The position numbers and the translations under genes are program-made. From positions 248,001-312,000 of the forward strand of contig CAVZRJ010000003.1 in NCBI GenBank assembly GCA_963777665.1: DNA of 64,000 nucleotides, read 5' to 3'. Below, in pieces: positions 25,044 to 34,942 of this stretch. The DNA comes from Bog-756 sp963777665 (GTDB lineage Bacteria; Actinomycetota; Acidimicrobiia; Acidimicrobiales; RAAP-2). The notes beneath the pieces are model-generated. The model had not been told where the DNA came from, ran no database searches, and saw nothing but the letters and a program-made list of their open reading frames with translations. Numbering within the stretch: position 1 is the first letter of the stretch; every line of letters begins with the position of its first letter.

Positions 25044-27076
25044 CCTGGCGGTTCGACTACCGGCGGTGGGACGGCTCCCAGGAGTCGCTCGCCGACGACG
25101 CCGACGCGCGTCCTCTCGCAGCTGACCGACGACCTGCTGGCCAACGGCGACCTGCACGAGGCGCTCCAACGCATGCTCAACCGGGGATGGCAGACGCCGG
25201 ACGGCGAGCGGGTCCAGGGACTCCGCGACCTCCTCGACCAGCTGCGGCTCGAGCGCGAGGAGCAGCTCGACCGCGGTGACCTCGGCGGTGCCTACAGCGA
25301 GGTGGCCGAAGAGCTCCAGGAGGTGCTCGCCGAGGAGCGGCTCGGCATCGAGCGTCTCGAGTCGGAGGCCCACGCCTCGGGTGACCAGCGCCGGCAGGAG
25401 GTCACCGACCAGGTGGCGACCGAGCGCCGGATGCAGCTCGATCTCCTGCCCAACGACCTGGCCGGCACCGTGCGCGGCCTGCAGGGCTACGAGTTCGTCT
25501 CCTCCGAGGCCCGCGAGCACTTCGAGGAGCTCATGGAGCGCCTGCGCGCAGGAGGTGGCCAAGACCTACTTCGACCAGATGTCCGAGGCCCTCTCCAATC
25601 CCGACCCAGCCCAGCTCGAGCACATGCGGCAGGCGTTCGACGCACTCAACCGGATGATCGAGCAGCGCGAGGACGGGCAGCCGCTCGACCCCTCCTTCGA
25701 ATCGTTCATGGAGCAGTTCGGGGACCTCTTCCCCGGGCGACCCGAAGACCCTCGACGAGTTGCTCGAACAGCTGGCCGCCCGGATGGCAGCTGCGCAGGC
25801 CATGTGGAACTCGATGACTCCCGAGCAGCGCTCGCAGCTCCAGGGCCTCGCAGAGTCGCTCCTCGAGGACATGGACCTTCGCTGGCAGGTCGACCGGCTC
25901 GCCGGCAACCTCCAGCGGGCCTTCCCGGATGCCGGATGGGAGCAGCGGTACCGGTTCCGGGGCGACGACCCGATGGGGATGGGCGAGGCCACCGACGCAG
26001 CCGGCCGGCTACGCGACCTCGACGAGCTCGAGTCGTTCCTGCGCTCTGCCAACTCGCCGGCGGCCCTGTCCGAGGTCGACCTCGACAAGGTGGCCCGGCA
26101 CCTCGGGGACGACGCCGCCCGCTCGCTCGACCGGCTGGCGACACTGGCCAAGCAGCTGGAGGAGGCAGGCCTCATCGACCAGCGCGAGGGCCGGTTCGAG
26201 CTCACGGCGAAGGGGATCCGCCGGATGGGCCAACAGGCCCTGTCCGACCTGTTCTCGCAGTTGACCAAGGACCGGGTCGGCACCCATGCCACGACCTGGA
26301 CCGGGACCGGCCACGACCGTGAGGAGACCACCAAGCCCTACGAGTTCGGGGACCCGTTCAACCTCGACCTCTCCCGGACCGTGCACAACGCCGTGCGGCG
26401 GGCGGGGAGCGGGCTGCCGGTGCGCCTCCATCCGGACGACTTCGAGCTGGTCGAGACCGAGGCGCTGACCCGGTCGGCGACCGTGCTGCTGCTCGACCTC
26501 TCGCTGTCGATGCCGATGCGGGACAACTTCGTCCCGGCCAAGAAGATGGCGATGGCCCTCCACACGCTCATCGCCTCGCGGTTCCCCCGCGACTACCTGG
26601 GTCTGGTCGGCTTCTCCGAGGTCGCCCGCGAGATCGAGCCGGAGGACCTGCCGACGGTCAGCTGGGACTACGTCTACGGCACCAACCTCCAGCACGGACT
26701 GATGCTCGCCCGCAAGCTGCTCGCCCATCAGCAGGGGACCAAGCAGATCATCCTGGTCACCGACGGCGAACCCACCGCGCACATCGTTCCCTACGACGGC
26801 GGTCTCGGCTACGACGTGTCGTTCAATTACCCGCCCGTCCCCGAGACGCTCGAGCTCACCCTCGCCGAGGTGCTGCGTTGCACCAAGGCGGGCATCACCA
26901 TCAACACGTTCCTGCTCGACCCGGATCGGGGCCTCTGGGGGTTCATCGACCAGCTCTCACGGATCAACCGCGGCCGCACCTTCGCCACCTCGCCCGACGA
27001 GCTCGGCGACTACGTGCTGATCGACTTCCTCAACCACAAGACGACCGTGCGGTCGCGGGGCCGACGGGCCGGCTGA
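25040..27076 (+). CDS. VWA-domain partner of the MoxR-type ATPase, frame disrupted three times
   Basis: Reading across frames from ATG 25040 gives MTWRFDYRRWDGSQESLADD, then VLSQLTDDLLANGDLHEALQRMLNRGWQTPDGERVQ, then EVAKTYFDQMSEALSNPDPAQ, then the long C-terminal part from about 25760. The VWA domain has the MIDAS motif LLLDLSLSMPMRDN and LVTDGEPTAH. Junctions near 25107, 25553 and 25740 each hold one extra base. The rejoined protein is about 675 aa, normal for this family. Start overlaps the ATPase stop (ATGA). Three shifts in one conserved gene point to sequence error. Confidence 0.8.
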
Positions 27077-27257
27077 CCCTTCCAGACACACCGGCGGCGC
27101 GCTCCCGGCGCTCTTGCGCTTTCGTTCACAAGCGGGTTTTTTCTTGCGTTTCCGCCCGTGATAGTGAAGGATGACATATCTGTAGTTACAGCGGTGCCAT
27201 CCGGAAGCATGCGAGATGGTGCCGGATCGTGTGGATGAGTGGGAGGGAGGTCTGTCG

Positions 27258-27536
27258 ATGGACATGGTGTCATTGATGTACGGGCCCCGAGAACGGACAT
27301 GGCAGACGAAGGCGAATTGCATGGGGGTCGACCCCGATCTCTTCTTCCCCGAACGGGGCGCGTCGACCCGCGAGGCGAAGGAAGTGTGCCGGGGGTGCGT
27401 GGTGCGCGAGGACTGTCTCGAGTACGCGCTGGCCAACGGCGAGAAGTTCGGCATCTGGGGCGGGCTGTCCGAGCGTGAGCGGCGGCGGTTGCGCCGTCAG
27501 CGTGCGCTGCAGCGGAGAGCAGCCAGCGCCTCCTGA
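27258..27536 (+). CDS. WhiB-family iron-sulfur transcription factor
   Basis: 92 aa from ATG 27258, with GGAGGT six bases upstream. The four 4Fe-4S ligands are C21, C44, C47 and C53 (ANCMG, VCRGCVVREDC), followed by the turn GIWGG and a basic DNA-contact tail (SERERRRLRRQRALQRR). Such proteins are sigma-factor-bound regulators responding to redox or NO. It cannot be assigned to WhiB1-7 with confidence. Confidence 0.92.
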   Translation: MDMVSLMYGPRERTWQTKANCMGVDPDLFFPERGASTREAKEVCRGCVVREDCLEYALANGEKFGIWGGLSERERRRLRRQRALQRRAASAS

Positions 27537-27557
27537 GCAGCACCGGGTGGCGGCGGG

Positions 27558-28441
27558 TCAGTCGCCGCGCAGTTCCAGGCGGGACTCGATCGTGTCCTCG
27601 GCCCGCAGGTCGAGCTCGGCCAACCGGTGCCGCGGCATGGCGTCGAGGACCGCCGAGGGGAGCAGACCGACCAGCTCGGCCCGGAGGACCCTGCACCCGC
27701 GCCGGGCGGCTCCGTCGGTGACGGCGTCGTAGATCACAGCGGGTGTGATCCGGGTCGGATCGGTCAGGTTGCAGCTCACCTGGGCACCGGCGGCCACCGC
27801 CAGTCCGAGGGTGCGAACGCCGGGTCCGCGGAGGGACGCGGCGAGCTCGCGGGCGACCTCGACGGCCGACACCGGATCCGATCGTCCGGGCATCTCGGCG
27901 ATCCAGACGTTGTAGGCCACCATCACGGTTCGGGCTCCGACCGCAGTCGCGCCCGCGGTCGGGTGCGGTGCCGGTGGACCGGTGTCGGGGGACAGCGCGC
28001 CGAACGCGTCGCGCCGGACCTCGGGCAGTGACCGCTCGGGCCCGTAGAGGAAGCAGGGCACCCCGAGCGCGGCACCGGCCCACCCTGCGAACGCGTCTCG
28101 CGCGCTCACGACGGCATCCCAGGGCGCCGGAGGATGGGTCCCCGCGGTTCCGGGAAGCGGGACGAAGGGGACGACGTCGACGACCCCGAGGCGCGGATGG
28201 ACTCCCCGGTGGGAGGAGAGGTCGATGCGGGTGACTGCCTCCGTGGTGATGGCGCGTGCCGCGTCCTCCACCTCGGCGAGCGATCCGCCGAGGGTCAGAA
28301 CGGTGCGGTGGTGCTCCCCGTCGGTGTGGACGTCGAGCACCCGGTCCCCGCCGGCCCGGCACACCGCGTCGATGACGACGTGGTCACGTCCCTCGCTGAT
28401 GTTGGCGACGCACTCGGCGAACGGTTCGGCACCCGACCCAT
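27558..28441 (-). CDS. Glutamate formiminotransferase, probable 5' frame disruption
   Basis: The core reads PFAECVANISEGRDHVVIDAVCRAGGDRVLDVHTDGEHHRTVLTLGG, the signature of formiminotransferase (histidine degradation / folate one-carbon supply), and runs to DTIESRLELRGD. No start codon exists in this frame near the conserved N-terminus. ATG 28441 in the adjacent frame would give MGRVP and then EPFAECVANI if one base is missing near 28427, so a one-base deletion is suspected. It lies 37 bases after the upstream whiB gene. Confidence 0.8.
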
Positions 28442-28477
28442 CGGACCGGTGGGGCCGCGGCCCGGAGGGGGAGGGCG

Positions 28478-28720
28478 TCAGACCGAGACGGTGCGTGCGA
28501 TGCGTCGCCGCCGCAGGATACGCCGGCGCTCCCGCTCCGACTTCCCGCCCCACACTCCGTGGTCGACCCGTTCCTCGAGCGCGTACTCGAGGCAGGCAAC
28601 GGCAACCGGACACTCGGCGCAGATGCGCTGGGCCTCCTGCACCCCGACCCCGTCACTCGGGAAGAAGATGGTCGGAGAGAGGTCCCTGCACTTCCCTTCG
28701 CTCATCCAATCGGTGTCCAT
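28478..28720 (-). CDS. WhiB-family iron-sulfur transcription factor
   Basis: 80 aa from ATG 28720 (GGAGG four bases upstream). Cluster ligands are C11, C34, C37 and C43 (KCRDLSPTIFFP, ICAECPVAVAC), then HGVWGG and SERERRRILRRRRIART. It is short, like WhiB1/WhiB2 types. It appears to be co-directional with the formiminotransferase gene. A divergent promoter region (28721-28947) separates it from the gene at 28948. Confidence 0.92.
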   Translation of the reverse strand: MDTDWMSEGKCRDLSPTIFFPSDGVGVQEAQRICAECPVAVACLEYALEERVDHGVWGGKSERERRRILRRRRIARTVSV

Positions 28721-28947
28721 GCTGCCTCCGTCGATATCGGGGATGGTGCGGGGGCCCGATCTCGGAGGTGACCCCGTGCGCCGCCGTCCGTTCCACTGCC
28801 AGTGTCGCATCCGGTGGCCCCGAGCTGGCGGAAATCGGCCGGTATTGACGGTTTCCTCACGATATTCTTATCAGGCACCAGGGCGTTCTTATCTGGGCAT
28901 CGGTGGCGTAGGATCGTGGCGCCACCGTCCCAGGAGGAACCACTGTC

Positions 28948-29286
28948 ATGATGTCGGCCACCGACGATCCGAGCCTCCCAGACGAGGAGCAGGAGCCCCA
29001 GCCGCCGGTCGGCCACGTGCGGGTCGTCTACCTCGGCCCGGTCGCCCCCCACTGGGAGGTGCGGTCCGATTTCGGCGATCCTGCCCTCATCGAGGAGTTC
29101 CGCCGCCGGACCAACGCCCGGCTGGTCCTGCTCCCCCCGCACGACCCGCAGTACCGGCGCAACCGGGAGCGGGTCATCCGTGACGCCGAGCGCGAGAACA
29201 TCCTGCTCGAGTGGGACCTCGGTGTCCCCGAGGAGGAGGTGCTGCCGGCTGCCCCGGCCGAGGCCGCACCCGACGCCCCCACCTGA
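28948..29286 (+). CDS. Conserved hypothetical protein
   Basis: 112 aa. A central compact region, VGHVRVVYLGPVAPHWEVRSDFGDPALIEEFRRRTNARLVLLPPHDPQYRRNRERVIRDAERENILLEWDLG, is flanked by acidic/Pro-rich tails. Good coding character and a plausible ribosome site (CAGGAGG) upstream. No domain is recognised and the function is unknown. ATG 28951 is an alternative start. Confidence 0.65.
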   Translation: MMSATDDPSLPDEEQEPQPPVGHVRVVYLGPVAPHWEVRSDFGDPALIEEFRRRTNARLVLLPPHDPQYRRNRERVIRDAERENILLEWDLGVPEEEVLPAAPAEAAPDAPT

Positions 29287-29321
29287 GCCTGCAGCCTGCG
29301 GCACGACCAAGGCGCCGCCGG

Positions 29322-30586
29322 TCAGGACCCAGCAGAGTCCTCCAGCCCGGGCAGACTGATCCGCTCCAGCCAGAGCCCGGGGGCGTCCACTTCGGGTGGC
29401 GTGGGCAGGTTCCGGGCCGGCGACCACAGCCGGGCCAGGGCGTCGTGCCCGGCACGCTCCACCACCCCGGCCACGAAGGCGCGTCCTCGGTCCACCTGGG
29501 CCTGGTCGAGATCGAGGCCGAAGAGCGCTCCTGCCGCCTCTTCGCCCTTCCCCCGCTCCGTGCGCAGTCGGTACCAGGCCTCCGCCAGCTGTGCATGCGA
29601 ACCGACGAGCTTCTCGCCCACCACGGCCGCGATGTGGTCGGCGTAGGCGTCGACCACGACCGCAAGAGAGGTGAGCTGGTCCGAGGTGCGGCGGGACTCG
29701 GGGGTGAGCAGTTCGCCGAGCAGCTCCTCGGGGTCGCCGAACATCCCCTGGAGCGACTCGAGGTCCATGCCCGCCGCGGCGTCGGGGTCGGCGGGGTCGA
29801 CGAGCCCGCCGAGTCGGCCGGCGAGACTCTGCTGCGCGGCGGCCGACGATTCGGCCATGGCCAGCAGGAGCTCCTCGAACCGGGCCCGCACCGACGGCCT
29901 GCTGAGCACGCTGTGGGTGGCCAGCTCCCGGGCGCAGACCCAGAGCAGAGCCTCCTCGCCGGGTAGGCTCCAGTCCTCGGCGAACGCAGTGATGTTGGCG
30001 GTCACCAGCAGCAGCTCGTCCGATGGTGCCCACGGCAGCGCGAGGGGGTACTGCCCGAGGGTGCGCTGGGAGAGATGCCCGACCACCGAGCCGACCTGGA
30101 GCCCGAAGAACATCGGCCCGATCGCCGTGGCCCACTGGCCGAGGAGCCCTGCGAGCCCCCCGGACGGGTCGGCACCGAAGGGATCGACGGCCTCGCCCGG
30201 CGGCGGGCGACTGCGTCGGACGACTCGGGCGCCGGTGGTACCGGCACGGCCATGGCGGCGAGGAGGGGTCGCCATGACTCGAGGGCCCGGAGCGTCCAGT
30301 CGCCGCGACCGACCGGGACGCACGTGAGGCGCCGCCCGTCGGGAGACACCGGCATGCCGGTGGACTCGATCACATTGAGCTCGGCAACCCGCGACAGCTG
30401 CTCGACCTGTATCCGCTCGATGGGTTCGACGTTGGACTCCGATGTCCCGCCGGTGGCCACGTTGAGGGCGAACGAGCGGGTCATCTCCCACTGGTCCGGT
30501 GCGTTGGTCCCCAGCATGTTCATCAGGTCGCCGAGCAACGATTGGAATGGGTTCCCCATTTCCCCCGAATCGGTCGGTGCCATCAC
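29322..30586 (-). CDS. DUF2342 (putative zinc-hydrolase-like) protein, frame disrupted once
   Basis: N-terminal part from ATG 30586 (NPFQSLLGDLMNMLGTNAPDQWEMTRSFALNVATGG, SDAVA) joins a second frame (PPGEAVDPFGADPSGGLAGLLGQWATAIGPMFFGLQVGSVVGHLSQRTLGQYPLALP). One base is missing near 30200-30210. Family members are about 400 aa, matching the joined length. Where metalloprotease-like relatives have HExxH, this one reads CARELATHSVLSR, so the metal site looks altered. The function of the family is unknown. It is probably co-transcribed with the PDZ gene 6 bases downstream. Confidence 0.7.
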
Positions 30587-30592
30587 CTCATG

Positions 30593-31906
30593 CTATGACG
30601 ACGAGGTTCCCCCCGGTACATCGGTGCCGGCGGTGCCCAGGACCGCGGTGGTGGCCTGGGTGGTGCCGTCCCGATCCAGGGTGAGCTGCAGCACGGCGCC
30701 CGGGGGGTCCGCATAGAGGCGGGTTCGCAGATCGGCGTCCGAGCGGACGGCGTGCCCGCCGACGGCGATGACGACGTCCCCGACCCGGAGGCCCGCGTCG
30801 TCCGCTGGGCTCCCGGGCCACACCTCCCCGACCACCGCGCCGCCGGCCGGAGCGACCGCGAGCGTCGATGTCGTGGTAGTGGTCGTGGTCGAGTCGAGCG
30901 TGGCGTGCGGCGGGCCGGTCACGAACGCCGACGGGATCAGCGCGACCCCGAGCCAGCCGTGCACCACCGCACCGCTGGTCATCAGCTGTCCGGTGACGTC
31001 CCGCACGAGCTCCCCGGGGAGGAACACCGATGTGCGGTCGGTGGTCGGACCGGAGAGCTCGAAAAGGATCCCCGACACGCGGCCCGACTGGTCGACCAGC
31101 GGGCAGCCGAGGTCGCGCAGGGTGAGTGGGGTGGCCACTCTGGTCGTGGCGAACTCGGAGAGCGGCCCGCTCCCGCCGCGCTGGCCGGCAGAGACGACCG
31201 CGCCGGCGTAGAGGTGGGTGTCGGGTGCGCCGGTCCCTCCGGCATGGGGCCACTCGGAGATGGCCATGAGTGTGGTGCCGGCCAGCGGGTCGTCGTCGCT
31301 GAATGACGCAACCGGGAGGTCGTCGTCGATGTGGAGCACCGCGATCCCCGATGTCGGGTCGGTTCCCACCAGGGAGGCCGGTTCGTGGGTGCCGTCCGAC
31401 TCCACGGCGGTGACGGTCCGGGCACCTTCGACCACCGACGACGGGGTCACGATGATGCCCCCTGCCCACGCGACGACCCCGGTACCGATCACGGTTCCAC
31501 CGGGCCCCGAGACCACCAGCAGGACGGTCGAGCGGCGCACGTTCGATTCGAGGCCGGCCAGGTGCCGCCGATCGACGAGGAGTGCGACGGTCCCGGGCTC
31601 AGTGGTCGGGACACTGGTGAGCCTTGTCGGCGGGTACTGCTCCGGCGAGACGGTGGTGGTCATGGTGACCCCGGTGGCCACCACGACGGTCAGCAGGCAG
31701 AGCGCGGCGCCACCGAGCAGCCAGCGGCCGGGCACAGTCGGGTGGGCGGCGCGTTCGGGCCCGGTCCGAACCGACCGCTGCGCCGACTCGGACGGGTGGC
31801 GCCAGAGCCGGTCGTCGGGTGGGACCCACCCGAGCATCGGTCCCTCGTCGTCCCCCCAGTCCTCATCGGAACGACCACCGATCCCGCCCTGGTCATCACC
31901 GTGCAC
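30593..31906 (-). CDS. Membrane-anchored HtrA-like PDZ protein lacking the catalytic triad
   Basis: 437 aa from GTG 31906. A cytosolic part with MLGWVPPDDRLWRHPSE precedes a TM helix (LLGGAALCLLTVVVATGVTM), a trypsin-like domain and a PDZ domain (HGWLGVALIPS, GSPADDAGLRVGDVVIAVGG). Aligned to DegP-type proteases, the His site TNAHVV reads TPSSVV, the Asp site reads DPTSGIAVL (Gly), and GNSGGPL reads RDLGCPL (Leu for Ser). It should therefore be a pseudoprotease, perhaps a scaffold or sensor. The DDRLWRHPSE motif is common in actinobacterial S1C proteins. Confidence 0.8.
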   Translation of the reverse strand: MHGDDQGGIGGRSDEDWGDDEGPMLGWVPPDDRLWRHPSESAQRSVRTGPERAAHPTVPGRWLLGGAALCLLTVVVATGVTMTTTVSPEQYPPTRLTSVPTTEPGTVALLVDRRHLAGLESNVRRSTVLLVVSGPGGTVIGTGVVAWAGGIIVTPSSVVEGARTVTAVESDGTHEPASLVGTDPTSGIAVLHIDDDLPVASFSDDDPLAGTTLMAISEWPHAGGTGAPDTHLYAGAVVSAGQRGGSGPLSEFATTRVATPLTLRDLGCPLVDQSGRVSGILFELSGPTTDRTSVFLPGELVRDVTGQLMTSGAVVHGWLGVALIPSAFVTGPPHATLDSTTTTTTTSTLAVAPAGGAVVGEVWPGSPADDAGLRVGDVVIAVGGHAVRSDADLRTRLYADPPGAVLQLTLDRDGTTQATTAVLGTAGTDVPGGTSSS

Positions 31907-32021
31907 GGACCGAAGGTTACCGAGGGCACGCCCGCAAGGGGCGTCGCCACCGGGACGTGCGCTGCCGCGTGCGCGCGGGCCCACTCCAGGGCCCTGGCCG
32001 GCGTGGCCCTACGATGACGGG

Positions 32022-33026
32022 GTGGCCCGGGACCTCGCGATCGACCTCGGCACGGCCAACACGCTGGTGTTCGCCAGAGGTCGCGGGATCATCCTGAACC
32101 AGCCGACGGTCATCGCGCTCAACACACGGAGCCACGACGTCCTCGCCGTGGGCAACGAGGCGTGGCAGATGATCGGACGCACTCCCGGGTACATCGTGGC
32201 CGTCCGGCCCCTGCGCGAAGGCGCGATCACCGACTTCGACATCACCGAGCGGATGATCCGCCTGCTGCTGCGGCGGGCCGGGGTGACCAAGTTCACCCGT
32301 CCCCGCGTCCTCATCTGCGTCCCCTCCGCCATCACCTCGGTCGAGCGACGTGCGGTCAAGGAGGCCGCCAGGCGGGCCGGGGCCTCGGCCGCCCACCTCA
32401 TCGAACAGCCGATGGCCGCGGCGATCGGGGCAGGCCTCGCCATCCACGAGCCGGTCGGCAACATGGTGGTGGACGTGGGTGGGGGAACGACCGAGACGGC
32501 GGTCATCTCGCTGGGCGGGGTGGTCGCCTCGCGGGCCGTCCGGTGCGGCGGGTTCGACATGGACGCCGCCATCCAGTCCTACGTGCGTCAGGAGCACGGC
32601 ATCGCCATCGGGGAGCGCACCGGCGAGGAGGTCAAGCTGGCCATCGGGTCGGCGTTGCCGTACACCGACGAGGTCAAGGCCGAGGTGCGCGGCCGCGAGA
32701 TCACCACGGGACAACCCAAATTCGTGATCCTGTCCCCCGAGGAGGTCCGCTACGCGCTCCGGGACCAGGTCGATCTCATCGTCGCCACCGTGCTGGCCTG
32801 CCTGGCCGAGGCCCCGCCCGAGTTGGCGCAGGACATCATCTACGAGGGCATCCATCTGGTCGGCGGGGGCGCCATGCTCCGGGGACTGGCCAACCGGCTG
32901 GCCGACGAGACCGAGGTGGCGGTGCACCTGGTCGCCACGCCGCTCGAGTGCGTGGTGCTCGGCGCAGGCCTCTGTCTGGACACGTTCGACGAGCTCCGTC
33001 CGATCTTCGCCGCGGCCGAATCCTGA
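32022..33026 (+). CDS. mreB: Rod-shape actin homologue MreB
   Basis: 334 aa from GTG 32022. Phosphate 1 loop DLAIDLGTANTLVFARGRGIILNQPTVIAL, VRPLREGAITDFDITERMI, PSAITSVERRAVKEAARRAGA, EQPMAAAIGAGL, phosphate 2 loop VVDVGGGTTETAVISLGG, GERTGEEVKLAIGSA and adenosine motif VGGGAMLRGLANRLADE. It polymerises under the membrane and directs wall growth. It stands alone, without mreC or mreD, and is divergent from the PDZ pseudoprotease. Confidence 0.95.
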   Translation: MARDLAIDLGTANTLVFARGRGIILNQPTVIALNTRSHDVLAVGNEAWQMIGRTPGYIVAVRPLREGAITDFDITERMIRLLLRRAGVTKFTRPRVLICVPSAITSVERRAVKEAARRAGASAAHLIEQPMAAAIGAGLAIHEPVGNMVVDVGGGTTETAVISLGGVVASRAVRCGGFDMDAAIQSYVRQEHGIAIGERTGEEVKLAIGSALPYTDEVKAEVRGREITTGQPKFVILSPEEVRYALRDQVDLIVATVLACLAEAPPELAQDIIYEGIHLVGGGAMLRGLANRLADETEVAVHLVATPLECVVLGAGLCLDTFDELRPIFAAAES

Positions 33027-33064
33027 GCCGAGGGACCGGCCCGGGGTGACCTGACCCAAGTCGG

Positions 33065-33682
33065 TCAGTCGACGGCGAGCAGGTCCTCTGCCACCTGACG
33101 CACCTGCCAGTCCCGGTCCTCGAGGCAACGGCGCAGGGCGGCCTCCACCTCTGGGCCCTCGAAGGCTGCCAAGGCGACCGCGGCCCTGCGGCGGATGGCG
33201 GGCTTGTCCGAGAGGGCGGCCAACACGGCCGGCAGCCCGTCCGGGTCGCCGATCGCCCCGATCGCGGCGACCGCGGCCTCGCGGCAGAGCGGATCCGCGT
33301 GCCCGGTGGGGGAGGCCATCAAGGCCAGTGCAGGCACAGCGGCGCGTTCGCCTCGCTCTCCGAGCGCCCACGCGGCCATCTCGGCCACCGTGACGTCCCG
33401 GTCGTCGAGCGCACCGCGCAGGTCCACCGGCGGATGCGACGGGGCCAGCTCGCACGCTCGCCGTCGCACGGTCGGGTCGGCATCGCCGACCGCCCGCTCG
33501 AGATCGGTGTCGGTCAGCGCGCCGAGGCGGTCGAGCGCTCCGAGCGCGGTGGCCCGGACCGCTCCGGCCTCGTCGGCCAGCCCTGCGCGAGCCGCCGAGG
33601 CGTCGCCGAGATGACCAGCCCGGGCGACCTCCCGACGGCGGGCGATGACGGTGCCACGGTCCGGTTCCGTGGCAGGCTGCAT
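33065..33682 (-). CDS. HEAT-repeat protein
   Basis: 205 aa made of about five HEAT/PBS-lyase-like helical pairs, e.g. DADPTVRRRACELA, DDRDVTVAEMAAWALGERGERAAVPALALM, CREAAVAAIGAIGDPDGLPAVLAALSDKPAIRRRAAVALAAFEGPEVEAALRRCLEDRDWQVRQVAEDLL. It is probably a protein-interaction scaffold. It is divergent from the Lon-like protease gene (10 bases between starts), so the two may share regulation. Confidence 0.8.
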   Translation of the reverse strand: MQPATEPDRGTVIARRREVARAGHLGDASAARAGLADEAGAVRATALGALDRLGALTDTDLERAVGDADPTVRRRACELAPSHPPVDLRGALDDRDVTVAEMAAWALGERGERAAVPALALMASPTGHADPLCREAAVAAIGAIGDPDGLPAVLAALSDKPAIRRRAAVALAAFEGPEVEAALRRCLEDRDWQVRQVAEDLLAVD

Positions 33683-33691
33683 CGCACCACT

Positions 33692-34906
33692 ATGACCGAC
33701 GACGAGCCCATCGAGGCGGTGACGGACCCCATCCCGGTCCCCTTCGGCATCGCCCCTCCTCCTGGACTCGGGACGCCGCCCGACGCTCCTCGGGGGGGAG
33801 GTTCCCCGTACTCGGCCCCCGTGGTGCCTCCTCCTCCGCCGCCACGGCGCCGACGACGCTGGCCGTGGGTACTCTTCTTCACCGTGGCGCTCGCGGTGGT
33901 GGTGTCCTCACGGGTGAACCTCGACTACTACGCCATCCAGCCCGGGCAGGCCCAGTCCGTCCAGCAGTTCATCACCGTTCCCCCGTCCCGCGCCCACCCG
34001 GTGACCCATCCGGTCCTGCTGACCGACGTGCAGGAGGCCCGTGTCTCCGCACTCAGCTACTTCTTCTACAAGCTCCAGGGGAACACCGACTTCTATCCGC
34101 TCACCGCGGTCACCGGCGGGACCTCTCCGGCGGAGCTCAACGCCCAGGGTGCGCTCGAGATGTCGCAGGCCGAGGCGAACGCCAAGACGTCGGCCCTCCG
34201 CTACCTCGGGTACCCGGTACCCGCCACGGCGGCCGGGGCGGTGGTCTTCGGGACCTTCCCCGGGACACCGGCCTCGCGGACCCTCGACGTCGGCGACGTG
34301 ATCACCGCGATTGACGGGCTGGCCACGCCGACGGCCCAAGACCTGACCACGGTGCTCCAGCGGTACCACGCCGGCCAGACGGTCGTCTTCACGGTGCTCC
34401 GGGGTGGGACGCACCCCCCGGGACCGGTGCCGATCACCCTCCGCCCGACCAGGGTCGAGGTGGACGGGCAGACCGTGACCCTCAACGTCGGGATCGAGCC
34501 GGAGAACCAGATCGACTACACCTACCCCTTCCCGGTGGAGATCGACGTCACCAACATCGGAGGGCCGTCGGCGGGGCTGGCCATGACCCTCGGGGTGATC
34601 GACGCGCTCACGGGCGGTTCGCTGACCGGTGGGCACACGGTCGCTGTCACCGGGACGATGGACGACCAGGGCAACGTGGGCGATGTCGGGGGCGTCCCCC
34701 AGAAGACCATCGCCGTCGAGAATGCCGGTGCCACCCTCTTCCTGGTCCCACGTCAGGAGTACCAAGCCGCCCTCGGCAAGGACCGACCCGGCCTCAAGAT
34801 CTACGAGGTCTCGACCCTTGCGCAGGCGCTCGAGGTTCTGGCGGCCAACGGCGGGAAGGTGCCCGCGCAGCCCCACGCGGTCGCGTCCGGCACGTCGGCG
34901 GGATGA
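33692..34906 (+). CDS. Lon-like PDZ serine protease (YlbL-type)
   Basis: 404 aa from ATG 33692. A Pro-rich cytosolic leader (PPPPPPRRRRRW), one TM helix (VLFFTVALAVVVSS) and an extracytoplasmic PDZ domain (AGAVVFGTFPGTPASRTLDVGDVITAIDG) precede a Lon catalytic domain with the Ser-Lys dyad S293 (IGGPSAGLAM) and K338 (GGVPQKT). This matches the actinobacterial/Bacillus YlbL-like membrane proteases. The catalytic residues are intact, unlike the neighbouring S1C homologue. Confidence 0.9.
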   Translation: MTDDEPIEAVTDPIPVPFGIAPPPGLGTPPDAPRGGGSPYSAPVVPPPPPPRRRRRWPWVLFFTVALAVVVSSRVNLDYYAIQPGQAQSVQQFITVPPSRAHPVTHPVLLTDVQEARVSALSYFFYKLQGNTDFYPLTAVTGGTSPAELNAQGALEMSQAEANAKTSALRYLGYPVPATAAGAVVFGTFPGTPASRTLDVGDVITAIDGLATPTAQDLTTVLQRYHAGQTVVFTVLRGGTHPPGPVPITLRPTRVEVDGQTVTLNVGIEPENQIDYTYPFPVEIDVTNIGGPSAGLAMTLGVIDALTGGSLTGGHTVAVTGTMDDQGNVGDVGGVPQKTIAVENAGATLFLVPRQEYQAALGKDRPGLKIYEVSTLAQALEVLAANGGKVPAQPHAVASGTSAG

Positions 34907-34942
34907 GCCGATCGGCCGACCCGCAGTCGTAGGCTCTGGACC

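Noticed and set aside
158..25740. Programmed +1 frameshifting as an explanation for the breaks
   Set aside because: No common slippery sequence or in-frame stop/rare-codon pause is shared by the junctions, and unrelated gene types are hit.
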